Assembly (NCBI GenBank): GCA_958298945.1
Contig: OY282610.1
Span: 49,049,667 to 49,113,666, forward strand
From: Atherix ibis
Lineage: Eukaryota > Arthropoda > Insecta > Diptera > Athericidae
Direction: 5' to 3'
Length of the DNA: 64,000 nucleotides
A model generated the notes under the pieces. It was not told the DNA's origin, ran no database searches, and was given only the letters and a program-made list of their open reading frames with translations. The position numbers and the translations under genes are program-made. This document shows, piece after piece, positions 1 to 13,300 of the stretch (position 1 is its first letter; the number at the start of each line of letters is the position of its first letter).

Positions 1-1320
1 AAAATTCATTAACGCCTGTTAAGCATTTTTTTTAACTTTCATAGTTAAGAAAAAATTATTAGTTTCTAAATTATTCTCTCCTTTAGGAGAAAATCCTGAT
101 CTTTTATTAGTTAATATTCTTTATTTTTAATAATAAAACTTATTGACACCTGTTTTATGATCCTTTTTGTCTTTAAAATGGTGACATTTTTATCTTTAAA
201 AATTTTTGTTCAATAAGAAAACTTATAGAGTTTTCTTTAATTTTATTTGAATTTGACCAAAAAATGAGTTTATGAGCACCTGATGATAAAAATTATCAAT
301 TCCTACTAACCGTACTAGACTACCACCATCCAAGGTGTCGTGTAGTCGAATATAACTGAGGAATTGTCCTATGCTAATTTCCAAAATGGTCCTACGCTAA
401 AGCACGTTTTTCACTCTGCATTAATTTCCTTATTCCTTTATCACTTGTCGCCAAATGAGCTTTAGTGTCGAGGCGCTAAGAATATACATTTTAGTACTAA
501 TATTACTTGAAATGATAACAAAACAAAAACAAAACAATTAATCTTGTTTTTTAAGAAGCCAATTATGAGTTCTTTTTTGAAAATTTTCTAGGAGTTTTGT
601 TTCAGAAAATTATGAGCAACTGTTTTATGATCCTTTAGTTTTCAAAATGGTTGCAACTTTTCTCAAATTTAACATTCATTAAGGAACTGACTTATACAGT
701 CTTCTTGACTTTTGTTTAAATTTTTCTGACAATAGAATTTATGAGCGTTTGTTAAACACTTTTTTGTAATTTCATAAATTAAAAAAAATTATGAGCTCCT
801 AGTAGGTTGATTCTTTTGAAAATTAAGAAAATTATTTATGGTCGCCTATTTGTTTTTTTGTTTTTTTTTTGAAAAAACAAAAATAATAATGATAACCTAA
901 TGTTCTCTCTAAAAATTTGCTTTTTTTAGACCAAATTCTATATCTATTTTTAGGTGATGTCTTTGAATTTTAGTAATTAAAATTATGAGCGCTTGGTTGC
1001 ATCTTTCATTTAATTTTATGCTCATATATTTGTTGTTTTCTTCTCCTTGTTTTTAATAAAAGAAAAAAATTTATGATACCCTTTTTGATTCTATATGAGT
1101 TTTTGAATTTAACTATTTACTCCTATTCCGTACTTTTCCTTAACTCGCATTAATTCTAAACTTTTAGTTGGCATCTAATTCGTTTATTCATAGAATTAAT
1201 TTATGCTACACAAAAGATAGCACTTTTAGTAGCTAAAAAATATCCTTTCTTTTTTTTTTAAAAAAAATACGTTAGTTATAGGATTTTGATAAATTTCTAT
1301 AAACTCTGAGCTCCTGGCCT
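1..1320 (+). repeat. Degenerate repeat built on TTATGAGCNCCTG
   Basis: Variants of one motif recur about every 50-140 bases: near 5 (ATTAACGCCTGTT), 131 (TTGACACCTGTTTTATGATC), 271 (TATGAGCACCTG), 611 (TATGAGCAACTGTTTTATGA), 740 (TATGAGCGTTTG), 790 (TATGAGCTCCTAG), 836, 984 (TATGAGCGCTTGG), 1070 and 1303 (CTGAGCTCCTGG). Copies at about 131 and 611 share a longer tail including TTTTATGATCCTTT. The pattern is that of an old tandem array decayed by substitutions and indels. Confidence 0.6.
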
Positions 1321-2208
1321 GCTGTTTATAAAATAATTTTAAATAATCCAACAAAAAAAATACCAAATTAACTGTTAGACAATAACGTCGATAAAATTTG
1401 CAATTGAATTTATTCCCCAGTAAATTTTTATTTTTGTTGTAGAGGACAATTTTTCAGTTTTCTTATGTTAATTTGTTTTTAGTGTTTTTATAAAATAATT
1501 TTATTCATAATTTTTTCCCTCTTCTTATTTATTTGTAATAATTTTTTTATATAATTTTATTTCCCTATACTATTATTCATTTATTTTTATTTATGCTTTT
1601 ATTTCATTATTATCATCACATTGCTGGACATATTGTTATTTGTAATTGTTATTGTTATAATTACTGTTATTAAATTTTTTTGTATTATTGTATTTTTATT
1701 ATTTTTTAAGAAGAAAAAAAAACTTAAAATTTTATTAATGTAAAAAAAAAAAAATATTTTAGAAAATCAATCAACTTAAATAAAATAAATTCTAATTGTT
1801 TTCAAATACTTTAAAATATAGTAAATAATAAAAATACAAAAATATTATTGAATAAATTATTAAAAAATATATAATAATTATACTAAATGGTACGATATAG
1901 AAAATATCCGTTTAATATTTTATGAAAACTATTTTCATGAAGTAGAAATTTTTATTTCGTTTTTAAATTTAAATTTAATTTAAAAATAAAATAAAAATTA
2001 TATTTACATAAACAAATGAGGAGTTATGATATCGTACCATAATGTTGAAATTATATTCATTTGTGTTGTGATCACATCAAAAATATTTCAACAACAAAAA
2101 AAAATTATATAAAAAAATAAAAACCAACATAAAATCATCGTCAATCATCATCTTATACTTAACTCGTTATTATTCATTATTACTTTGGGTGCTGGGATAT
2201 GACAACAG
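1..2208. other. AT-rich DNA upstream of the first recognisable zinc-finger exon, probably intron
   Basis: No open frame with coding character is seen. Because the exon at 2209 opens at a splice acceptor, this stretch is most likely intron of the zinc-finger gene, whose earlier exons lie before the window. Positions 1-1320 hold a decayed repeat listed separately. Positions about 300-480 are clearly less AT-rich than the surroundings and more complex in sequence, but carry stops in all frames I followed. A near-palindromic ATGGTACGAT / ATCGTACCAT pair lies at about 1886 and 2030. Confidence 0.5.
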
Positions 2209-5200
2209 GAGCTACAGCTGCATCTTGGTGTATTGCAGCAACACGCGGCCCTTATTGGTGGCCCGAACGCAACAACATGCCCAATTTGTCATAAAATTTT
2301 CCTAGGCGGCGAAGCCCTAATGGAGCATATGAAACACACGCACAAGGATCCGAACGCGTCTGGGGTTGCCAGTAAGTACCTAAACTAACCAAAAATATTC
2401 AATTTATCCTTACCCTTTTCCTATATTTTTCTTATCCTACCAACAAATCCCGATCCTTTTTCTTTTTCCAATAAACTTTCCTCATCTCATTTTAACATAA
2501 AGTACAATTTTTATTTGTAAACTAATTAATTACTTTTATATATTAGGCTTTATTATTTTCTTTTTATTTAGACATTAATATTTAATATTAACAGAAAAAT
2601 AGTAAAAAAATGTATTTATTTTTTTTTAACCTAGAATAGTTGTTTCTGTTTTGTTTTAAATAAAAACACATCTTTTAATTCTTCTACTATAATTTTCAAC
2701 ATTGCTTTTTGCAAACGGTTTTGTGTTTGTTCTAATTTATATAAAATAATAACATAGAATAGAATCGAAAAAAATATCTTACAAATATAAAGAAAAGCAC
2801 TAAAAATAATGGAGATTAATTGCAAAAATTTGAATATGAATTGATGATCAACTTTCACAAAATATTTAATCATCCTATCGGGCTGAGCGCTATTTTAAGG
2901 AAATTTTAAGGAAATCTGCTACATTAATTCTATTTTCAAATTGATCTCCATTTTATTCGAATTTCATTATTATAATTCACACTACATTTAAAAGTATATC
3001 AAATAAAAATTTCAACTTTATCATAATTAAATAAAAATGTTCAATCATCATCCACGATTACAAAAAAAAAAAAAAATTGTAAACAATTTCGAATTATTCT
3101 AAATACTTAAAAATTTATTAATAGAATTTTCATATTCAAAATAATCTACAATATAATGCACTCTGTTTAAAAAATGATTACTTAATTTTTATATTTAAAA
3201 CACTATAAAAATATTATGGAAAAGTAACAACTTTCAAGTTAATTCAAAATAAATGAAAAATTCATCAAATATTCAGTAATTTCTCACAAATCCATTTTAT
3301 TATGTTTTATAATATGTTGAAAAAATTTATTTTAAATTGATCGAAAATGGAAAAATAATTTCCAAATGGCTAATATTTGCCTTGTATGTGCAAAATAGTG
3401 TTACCATATTCAAAAAAACTATCCCATTGAATGCAGTTTCATATTGATAATCTTCAATTCGTTTAATAATCACAGCGAAATATTTCTATTAAATGGGAAA
3501 ATTTTCAATAAACCAATTAAAACTGGTTGAAAAGAGAAATTTTTGCAAAAAAAAATTAAATATCAAAATTTTACTCACTTACCCATTATCATAATTAAAA
3601 AAATTCCTTTGGGAAATTTTCATAGTCACTCGAGTGTACATAAAATAATCGAGATTAGAAAATTGGATTTTATTTCGTTTAATCAAATTTCTATTTTGCA
3701 TGTGTTTTGTAACTTTTTTCTTTTGTATTCATTTTTAGTATTTATTATTTGAACGTTTTTTTACTAACCAATTTTTTTTACTCCAAGCAAAATATTCTTC
3801 TTTGAAAAAAGTCCACCCCATTTTCACAAAAACCAAAAATACACACATAAGTAAATTATTAATGTTCACACTATTCCTACCAACTAATTTTATACATGCA
3901 CACACACACACACACAAACACTAATTCATGGACAATTAAAAAAAAATTTAAAAAAATATTAAAACCACAAACACATTCATACTCAACTATCTGTGTTCCA
4001 TTATTATCACAGTAATACACATAAGTAATAATAATATTAATATTTGTTAATAAATAAAAAAATAATAATTTTATTGGGGGGCTTCACGCATTGACCATAT
4101 GAAATGTTTTCTCTCTTTTTTCCTCAAAAAAAAAAAAACAAAACCAATACAAAAAAAAACCTACTACGTATCGTTACCGTTTGCTTATCAACAACTGACC
4201 CCTACTTAGCAAAACGAAGAACAGCAAATCACCCGTGCCCAGTGTGCGGTAAACATTATGTTAACGAAGGATCTTTACGTAAGCATTTGGCATGCCATCC
4301 AGAAACATCACAGCTAACAAACAGCTTACGAATGTGGCCGTGCTCGGTGTGTCAAGCTGTATTCACGCATGAAGCTGGTAAGTACTTCAAAACAGCCTTC
4401 AAAAAAAAAAAAAAACCAAAACAATAACAATAGATAAACGAAGATACACCAATACTATAACAGCAATGAATACAAAACACACACACACACACACACGATT
4501 ACACAGTAAAACTAGAACATTATAAGTAGGAAATATGTCCTAAACGATAAGTTAAGACCAATTTGTGCTCTTGAGCAAAAAAAACATGTATATTTTTTGC
4601 TCAAAAACGAACCAATCTGCTCCGAAAGCTTACTACTATCGACTTCTAATTTCTCACCATTTTCAAATAGTTTACTCTCATTCTTGTCTCTTATCTGAAA
4701 CTATATTTATCTCCTTCTATAATTTCTACTCTGTATCGAGCGATAATTAACAATCCAAAAAGCAAAATCGGTCTCATATCTTTAAGAATTAAAAATAAAC
4801 TGAAAAAAGAAAACATAAAACTCAACTACAACTAATGTCAAATCGAGAGAATCCTTTATAAAAAATAGTCCTATGCATTTGTGGTCAATTTATGAATGTG
4901 TGTTTCCCTTAAAACAGGTCGCGAATTTGGAGAAAAATGAAAAATTAAAGTTCATATTTTTCTCTACCAGGCAAACAGTTAATATTATTTTTTTTTAAAT
5001 CTCTTACAAAAAAATGTGTATTTTCAAATCGAACCCAAAGAAAATATAAAAGTATTTACTAAAGATCGCTCGATACACTTACCTACATATAACAATTTTC
5101 ATGTAAATATTATTGAGGTCCTTGCACTTATCTCATTCATTCCATGTACAGAATAAACATTTGTTAATTTTTAAATAAAAATTAAAATACATATTAAATA

Positions 5201-6710
5201 TCACATTTTGATGTTGCACGACTATTTACTCCTATACTATTTGAGAAATATTGTTTCGTAATTCTTATAAATATTTAATCCCTTAAAAAAGGACACACAA
5301 AAAAACTATCCATTAAAAGGACATGTCGAGAAAGAAGAATTTTTTTGTAATAAAAAAAAAAACAAAATCAAATTATAAAAAAATAAATCATTACAAAATT
5401 TATATATAAATTTTATGGAAGTATTAATGCATATTTTTCCTATTGGTCCTGTAGGCTTACTGACGCACATGGAGCATATGCGAATGGATCCGAAGCATCA
5501 ATTTGCAGCACAGTATGTGCTTTCACGAGCGGCCGCCGAACGTCGCGAACGCGATACTTTCCTAGCAGCCGCAGTAGCAGTGTCGGCATCAAGTTCTGGC
5601 TTGTTATCCGGCCTAGGTGGCAGTGGCGGCGGTACAGGAGAAGGCGGTGCCAATTCAATGTGCGCATCGCCCTCAGCCCATTCAGATAGCTCGTCCGGAA
5701 ATGGAAGATTATCTTCAACAGGCTCTGATCCTGGTGGAAATCTTTTGAATAACAACAACAATAATTGCAGTAGTAAGCTTAGTGATATTTTACGTGCCGG
5801 AAACAATGGTCATCTACATCAGCAGTATGGTGTCGATGATTTGCATGCAAATCGTATGTCGCTTATGGCGGCCGCCGCCGGTATTGTTGGTCAAACGGGA
5901 GCCGGTGTTGCTGGTGGGCTTGGTTCTCCGGGCGTTGGAGTCGATTCGACGACGGCTGGTGCTGTGCAAGCGGCTGTTGTCAATTTAGCGGCGGCAATGC
6001 GAATGGGTCACGTCGCCTCTCAACAGAATGTCAACAACGGCTCCTCCAGTGGTGGTCCATCGTCCTCGCCACCACTGAACAATGATTCAGCGTCAGCTGC
6101 TGCTGCTCAGGTGGCCATGAATGCAATGCGCGCCTCAATGGCTGACTCAATGATGCGGCAGTCAATGGGTGTGGATCCAATGTCCCACCAGTCACACCAT
6201 CAACACCATCAGCAAAACTCCCCCGAATCAGCCCTGCGAATGCATCAGGCTGAAGTTCTATTACGTTCACAAGCAGAAGCAGCTTTACGATTAGCTGTTT
6301 CGGTGGCAGCTTCAAATAATGGTACAGCGAACGATGTCAGCGTTAACAATTCACTGCGTCACCATAACGGTGGATTTGGCCAGCAGCAACAGCAACAGCA
6401 ACAACAGCAGCAGCAAAACTCCAACGGAGGTGGTAGCAGCAGCGGGCAAGGTGGCCAAGGATCGTCGAGCGGAAGTTCCGGATCACAACAGCATCCACCG
6501 CAATCGCAGACTCCACAACTCCATCAGAGCCAACAATCACAACAAGTCAGTCCCGACATTTCGGAGGCCATTCGTCTACAGGAGCACCGACTCGAGCAGG
6601 CGTTGCGTCTCCATAACGATGCGCGGGCCCTTAACTTTCTCACATCGGGAAATGGATCTTCGGGCAATGCCAGCGGTCAACCGCCCCAACATCAGTCTCA
6701 CAATCCATGA
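2209..6710 (+). CDS. C2H2 zinc-finger transcription factor, three 3' exons (N-terminus outside window)
   Basis: Exons 2209-2371, 4210-4377 and 5455-6710 are bounded by AG acceptors and GT donors (GTAAGT at 2372, GTAAGT at 4378), and both split codons join in one frame. They encode three C2H2 fingers: TCPICHKIF with HMKHTH, HPCPVCGKHYV with HLACH, and WPCSVCQAVFTHEAG with HMEHM. The second finger continues directly from a KRRTAN basic linker. The tail begins AAAERRERD and runs about 400 residues, rich in Ala, Ser, Gly, Asn and Gln, with a CAG/CAA run near 6381-6416. The ATG at 5415 is intronic and is not a start. The expected role is a nuclear DNA-binding regulator. The finger set and a PlexB neighbour would fit Drosophila dati (CG2052, chromosome 4), but I cannot confirm that. 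GC content rises sharply in the exons. Confidence 0.9.
2372..4209 (+). other. Intron of the zinc-finger gene
   Basis: A 1,838-bp intron, GTAAGTACC at the 5' end and CTACTTAG at the 3' end. It is AT-rich, with a CA microsatellite at about 3899-3915. Nothing else is recognised in it. Confidence 0.85.
4378..5454 (+). other. Intron of the zinc-finger gene
   Basis: A 1,077-bp intron, GTAAGTACTTC at the 5' end and a pyrimidine-rich CCTATTGGTCCTGTAG at the 3' end. It carries a CA microsatellite at about 4478-4496. Its ends join G with GC to make the Gly codon inside the third finger, which supports both splice sites. Confidence 0.88.
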
Positions 6711-6728
6711 GAATTTAGTTTCTTCTGA

Positions 6729-6963
6729 ACAGACACCCCATGTTCAGAAAGAAATCAATGCAATAACAGCACCATCGCAACAATAACTAACACCACCAAA
6801 ACCATAACCACAAACAACATCACCACAACCGACAGCAATGTCAGCAATAGTACCGCCAATGGCAACAGCAGCATTTCGTCTACTAACTTCCTTAATGGTT
6901 GCAATAATACCAACAACACCGCCGAATTAAATGCATTTAAATATGAAACGTATCCACTGTGAG
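6729..6963 (+). CDS. Possible alternative C-terminal extension of the zinc-finger protein
   Basis: Downstream of the stop at 6708-6710 a second TGA follows at 6726-6728 in the same frame. After it, that frame is open for 77 codons to TGA 6961-6963 (its T is 6960). The codons are Asn/Thr/Ser-rich, ending NAFKYETYPL, with the fairly GC-rich codon choice of the gene rather than of the AT-rich 3' DNA. Two routes would join it: read-through of both TGAs, or removal of a 57-nt GT-AG segment 6676-6732 (3n, acceptor TTTCTTCTGAACAG, weak donor GCG/GTCAAC), which would excise both stops and keep frame. A strong donor (CCACT/GTGAGTGAG) starts at 6959, so the exon could also splice onward. Use of any of these is inference. 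Confidence 0.4.
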
Positions 6964-9454
6964 TGAGCAGCTCTTTTCTTCTATATAAAAGGATATTTTC
7001 TTAAGTTTTTAAAAAAAAAAAAAAAAAAATGTCCCGTTTAGTTCGGTTAGTGTATGTGTGCGGGCATTTTATAAAGTAAATGAAAACAAAACATGTTTTT
7101 TTCTTTATATAATATTATTATTATTTTTCCGCCGTAATTTAAGAGAATACTATCTATTGTAGATAAATTAATTTGTAATTATAAGAAAGCACATTTTATA
7201 TTCGAGCAAAATGGATAATAATCCATATTTGAGTTTAGTTTTTTTTTTTAAGAAAAAGCAATAAGGGAAACAAAAAACAAATTTTTCAAATATTTCTATT
7301 AGTTTTTATTGTATTTTTTTACATCTTCTAAGACGTTAAATCAGACAAAACACTAATAATCTGTCGAAAGGATCAAATACAATATTCCACACTGAATCCT
7401 TGAATAAAATCTAATAGAAATTTGCAATAATCAAAACGTGATAGAAAAGGGGGAAAAAAACAAAATGGAGTAAAAATATTCAATTGCTTTGAAAGTATGA
7501 CTAGTAAATATTGTATTTTTACCATTAAAAAAATGAGCAAAATGAATTTTGTTAATACCACTACTAAGAAATGAAGCAATTTTTTTTTGTTATTTAAAGA
7601 AATTCTTAAAAACGCCATATTGATAGAATTTCTATTCAAAATATTTTGTTTACTTTTAATTATTTCTAATGATTTTTTTATTTATAATTGTTATTGTTTA
7701 AAAACAGAAAAAAAAACCTATAATAAAAATTAAAAATTCTTTCTACTTAATAAGAGAGACAATATTGATTATTTTAATCAAAAAAAAAAAAAAAAACAAA
7801 TGATTAATGAGATCATTTTCGTAGCTTCTAATTGAAATTCGTGCAATTGTTTTCAAATAAATATTTTTGCTTCTAAGAAAAAAAAATTCCATTTTAACAA
7901 AAGTAGTTAAATTGAGAAAAAAATTAAAAGTTTCAAATTCCTTATATGGAAAAATTCGATTGCAAATTAAAATTAATTTCGACTATAATTAGAAAAGGTG
8001 GTAAATAAATTTTCAAAACCAAACCTTTTGCAAAATTCACTTTTATTTTTAAAAATAATATTAATTACATTTATTAAATATAAAAAACATAATTGAAAGT
8101 TTTCATTTTCTTTTTTTATAAAAAGAAAAAAATCCAAAATAAGTCATTTTAACGAATTAGAAACTGAATCGTATCCTTTGAAATATTTTAAAAATATATC
8201 AAAAAATTAAAAATTTTTTATGTAATATTTTATTCTAATTTTTAAAAATAAATTATGAAAAGATAATCATCCATAAGGATATAAAATAATTGCAATATTT
8301 CAAATTAGAGAAAAATTCGTTTAACACGCATACACACTTTCGTACATAAACAAATAAAAAAAAAAACTAAATATACAATATTAAATTAGTTAACAGAAAA
8401 GGAGCTGAAAAAGAAAAAACCAAGATTACACCACAAATATAGTACATAAATTGTAAACAAAATAGAAAAAACAATGCAACTTATTTAAAGGATTCGAAAG
8501 CATATGATAAGTAAGGAAAGAGGAGAAGAGATCAGATGAATATAGGCAAAGGAAAAGACAGAAATGATATATGGAATTAAAAAAAGGGTTTAGGAAAAAT
8601 ATTTAAAAAAACTAAAACGAATCATACCAAAAATAATAACTAATGAAATTAAATAGAAATTATTCAAAACTGATTGCATTACGAATTATGGGGATTTTAA
8701 AATTTTACAAAATAATTTTAAAAAAAAACACAAGCAAATCAAAAGAAATCAGAAGAAATTTTTACAAATAGTAACAATTATTAATGTATATTAATAGTAT
8801 TTTTAGGGGACAAAAAAATAAACAAAAATTAAATTAATTAATTTCTTAAATGAAGAATTGGAAAAATTTCAAGGTAATTATTGAGAGAGAAATTTTATAA
8901 AATTGAAAGGATACGTGTTAGGGGGGGAAAATACAAAAATTCATAAATAATATCTTGATGGGAAACGTACAATAAAATACTATTAATTATAAATGATTAT
9001 TTGAAAAATATTTTTAATAATAATTTTTAAAAAAGAAAACACACAAAACGAAAAAGCAAAAATTCATAATAATAAATTTTGATCAAAATGAATAATAGAG
9101 AAATCAAAACAAACTTAACATCCGAAAATATATATATATACACATATATATATTACACTCGTATGTATACACATACATTTATGAATAAATAATACAGAGA
9201 TAATATTAAATTCAATATGATTTATATGAGTAAAAAAAAAAAATTATAAAATTAAAAGATATAATAATTAAGTATATGAGTAAAGAAATAATTAAATAAA
9301 TGAATAAATAGTTATATAATATTTAAAAATAAAAAAATGGTAAAAACAAAATTATTTAGGTAAAAGAAAATATACAATACATAAAAAAATAGAAATAAAA
9401 ACAAAAGTAAAAAATTATTGTAAAAATAATTAAGAGCAAATGTACGCATATTTT

Positions 9455-9830
9455 AGGTTATCTAACGCGTATCTCCTTCCTCTGAATGAATATACCATTA
9501 TGTGCAAAAGAGAGCAAAAAGCAAACAGCTGATAATGATCGTAATCGTAAAATGTCCATATAACTCTGAGAGTAAAAGGGATTTTTTTTCATAAAAGTAC
9601 TTTGTTTTTTTGTTGCATTGACAGATTTGACTGAATCTGCTTTACCATTGTACATACATTGTACGCACATGTGTACGAATGCTTGCCTATACGATCGTGC
9701 AGAAAGAAGAAAAGTGAAAACGCCATCGGCAAACAAGCAAAGTGGGAAAGGGGAGAAACAACTTTGCAAAATGTCAAATAGAAGATTTGACATATGCATC
9801 TCAAATTTAGAGTACAGTCTGTGTCATAAG
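9455..9830. other. More balanced island inside the AT desert, unknown function
   Basis: Composition shifts to ordinary fly non-coding DNA for about 375 bp, with words such as ACGCGTATCTCC, CAGCTGATAATGATCG and TACGATCGTGC. Overlapping open frames on both strands (113 aa minus, 129 aa plus) have no motif I recognise, and the plus frame runs out into poly-lysine DNA. It is a candidate regulatory element or non-coding RNA exon rather than a gene. Confidence 0.3.
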
Positions 9831-12800
9831 TGGAATTTAATTGGAACACAAAAAAAGAAAATAATAAAAATTAATTTAAATAAAAAAGAAAACAAGGAAA
9901 GAAAATTTCTAAAAAAATATCCACTTAGACACATTCTCATACGCATACATCTATATATATACTATATATATATTAATTTGAATGCAAATAAATATATATC
10001 TGCATAGTAATTACGTTCTCGTCCATCAAATTAATTATTAAAATTAAACAAAATTTAAAAAAAAACCTTCTTTATTATTATTAACAACAGACAAATCGTA
10101 GAGACAAAAAAAAAGAACAAATAAAGAGTTTTTGTTCAAAGTTCCTTTTCATTTTTAAGTGCAAATCAAATGAAATTAATTTTAATTAACAAAAAAAGTA
10201 AATTACAAAATATAAATAATAAACGAATTTCCCAAAAAAAAAAAAAAATTATAATATGAAGAAGAAGAGAAAAAAAGTCTATAAATTCATAGGGAAACTA
10301 ATGTAAAAATATTTAAAAAAAAACCAACAACAATAACAACAACAGAACACACATATACCTAAATATATATAAGTATATAAATATATAAAAAAAAATATAT
10401 ATTATAAGAAATTTTTAAGCAAATACAAAAAGAGAATAGGCTAATAGAAATATTTAGTAAATATAATTAATAAAAGAATATATGAAAAATAATCATATGA
10501 ATGTACGTGCATCGTAAATAAATTTACTTTTTATATTTAAATCAATTCTGAAGAAATAAATAATTTTTAAAAATAATTTTAAAAATCATTAAAAATTGAG
10601 AGAGAAAAACACAGAAAAAATAAAAATTTCCTCACAGCGATGTATTAAAAAATGTAATTGGAAAAAGAATAAGAAATTTTTATAAATTCACAAAAATAAG
10701 AGAAAATTTTTTTATTAAAAAGAAATTAACTAAAATTTTTTTTTTTGGCAAAAAAATTCACGTAAACCATAATAAATGACCTAAAATAGACCAATGGGGA
10801 TTAAATATGCAAAAAATTAATGATTGATTTCTTTTATGTGTATGTGTATAGAAAATGATTGCAACAAAAAAAAAACAATAAAAATCCAAGAAAATTTTTT
10901 GGTAAAATTTATTTCAATAAAGAAATAAAAATAATAATAATAAAATTATTAAAATTTTTAAAAATAATACTTTGTTTTTGGCAAAAAAAAGCTTTTATCA
11001 TTCATTTAAAAAATAGGAAAAATATATTTAATTTCTTTTTATAGAAAGTTTCCATACTAATTATGAATAACAAAAAAGATTTTCCATATTAAAAGTAACG
11101 ATTTTCTTTTATACTCGTAAATTGATCAAGTTAATAAATTAAAATTTATTTAAATTGATTAAAAAATTAATCTTACCTTAAAAGAAATAGTTTTCAAAAT
11201 CATAACCCAACTAATCAGTCAATTTGAATATTTTTGGCTAAAGGATGAGAGATTTTAAATTTCCTAATACAAGAAAATAAAACTTAAATAAAAAAATTAC
11301 AAATTTCGCTATTTTAAAAAAAAAAACTTTTAGAAAAGACAGAAATTAACAAATTTTAGTTGAAAAAATAACCTTTTTGAAAGATAATTAAAAGAAACTT
11401 TATAAATTTTCCTTTACAGTAACAAACGATAAAATTTTATTGCAAAAATCAATGTAATTTGGCAAGCATATTTTTAAAAAAATATTTCTTTTTTATAATC
11501 TAGTTCGATATGTAACTGTAGACATACAATATACCAAAAATATTTCTGACATTTTACAAGGCTTGATGTAGAATTACACTTTTTTCCCTTTTTACCTCTT
11601 CTATAACATTATAAATCAGCATCTTATAAAGGATATGTACTAAATAATGTTGATTAGTAAGCGTAAATACCATATCTTTTAACATCTGAACCTACCTACA
11701 AAGCCAATTTTGACTTACCGCATAGTTTAGTTAATTGATATACCAAAGCCACTTTAGACTAATGAAAAATGAAAAAATTATATGGAAAAAATTTCAAATA
11801 TATTATTATCAAAAACAACAATAACTAATAGAAAATATACACGTATATATATAAATTCAAATAATAATAAATAAACTTGGAAAAAAACATATTTATAAAA
11901 ATATAACTAAAAAAATATTTTAAAAAAATGGCCTCATTTTTAATAGTAATAAAATTTTCTTTGGCTTTCTCGCTATACCATATAATCAAAATTTGAAAAT
12001 TTAAAAAAAAACTTTATAAATATTATGTTTTTTTTTGGAATTTCATTTTTTTTAATAATTTCACTTTCTGTAAAAAAAAAAAATTTAAATTTTCATAACA
12101 AAACTATTGAAAAACTATTGTAGTTAAAGAAAAACTATATTTTTTGCAGCAATATTTCCCCTTATAAATTGTGCATTTTGATAATTAATTTAAATTTATT
12201 GGAAATAGTTTTTAAAAAGAAAAAAAAGATTTTTTTAATTCATTTTAGATTTTATAATAAAAATTCTTCGTTTAATTATAAAATATAAAATGAATAAAAA
12301 TATTACTTTTGCAAAAAGTTTTTAAAAAAAAATTTATGCAAAAATTTTAAAAGTTTGAGCAACACTTTTCCTAATAAGTGACAGCAATTCTTAACAAAAT
12401 AAAAGAGTTTTTAAATTTTTTTTTTCAAATGATTATGGATAATAGTTTTTTTTTAATAAAAGAAAAAGCTCTCCTTATTTTTTTTACGAAAAAAAAATTT
12501 CCATATTTATTAAAATTAAATTCAGTTTTAATTTTAATAAAATTCTACCAGAAAAACAAAATTATAATTAATACCAAATATACATACACATATACATACC
12601 CACGTTAATTAATAGATACACCATAATTAATCTTAATACGAAGGAAAGAAAATAAATTAGAAGAAAAAACCTTTTAAAGAAAATTTAAAAAAAAAATTAC
12701 TGGTCAAAATTTCAAACAAAAAATCACTAAAAACAAAAAAATCCTGCAAATAAAATTATTTAAGCTAATTCACATACTATTTCTCCTACATATAAGCATG

Positions 12801-13029
12801 TATTTATATATATATATAAATATGAATTTTATTTGAAATAATTTAAATATTTTAAGTAATATGCAATAAAAAATTAATAATTATAATTATAAGGAGAAGA
12901 GGAGAGAAACAAATCAATTTGCCAATATAATTATAGTATACAATAGATAATATTTATAATGCAAATAAACACAAACAAAATATACAAATTTAAATTTAAA
13001 AAAAAAATATTATTTTAAAAATAAATTAT

Positions 13030-13300
13030 TACTAAACGTACTCTCAAAGGCGTAAATCGAAGTGGAGGAATAGTAAATTATTTGTCTGAGAGAGTGAGAA
13101 CAAGAATGCATACACATATATATGGTCGTAGGAGAGTATTTATTAGTGAGTAAAGCGAGTAGTTAGTTATATGGTATGTAAGAGAGCAAAGCCCAGAAAC
13201 AATTCACGTGCATTTCTAGTGAAGCTTTTTTCAATTAGGTTACATTTTGTCTTGCTCTACTTCTTGATACTCGTAATATTTGAAGGTTTTTCCCCTTTCA
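13030..13300. other. More balanced island with GAGAG words
   Basis: A 270-bp island with ACTCTCAAAGGCG, GAGAGAGTGAGAAC, GGAGAGTA, AAGAGAGC, CACGTG and TACTCGTA, set in DNA that is otherwise mostly A and T. GAGAG is the core bound by GAGA factor in flies. No frame is coding. It may be a regulatory element, with weak support. Confidence 0.25.

Noticed and set aside
5415..5454. ATG at 5415 as start of a 431-aa protein
   Set aside because: The 13 codons before 5455 are intronic. The acceptor TGTAG at 5454 completes the third zinc finger from the previous exon in frame.
6319..6786. 155-aa plus-strand frame overlapping the zinc-finger tail
   Set aside because: Shifted shadow of the CAG/AAC-rich coding sequence. 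Its residues are what the repeats give in the wrong frame.
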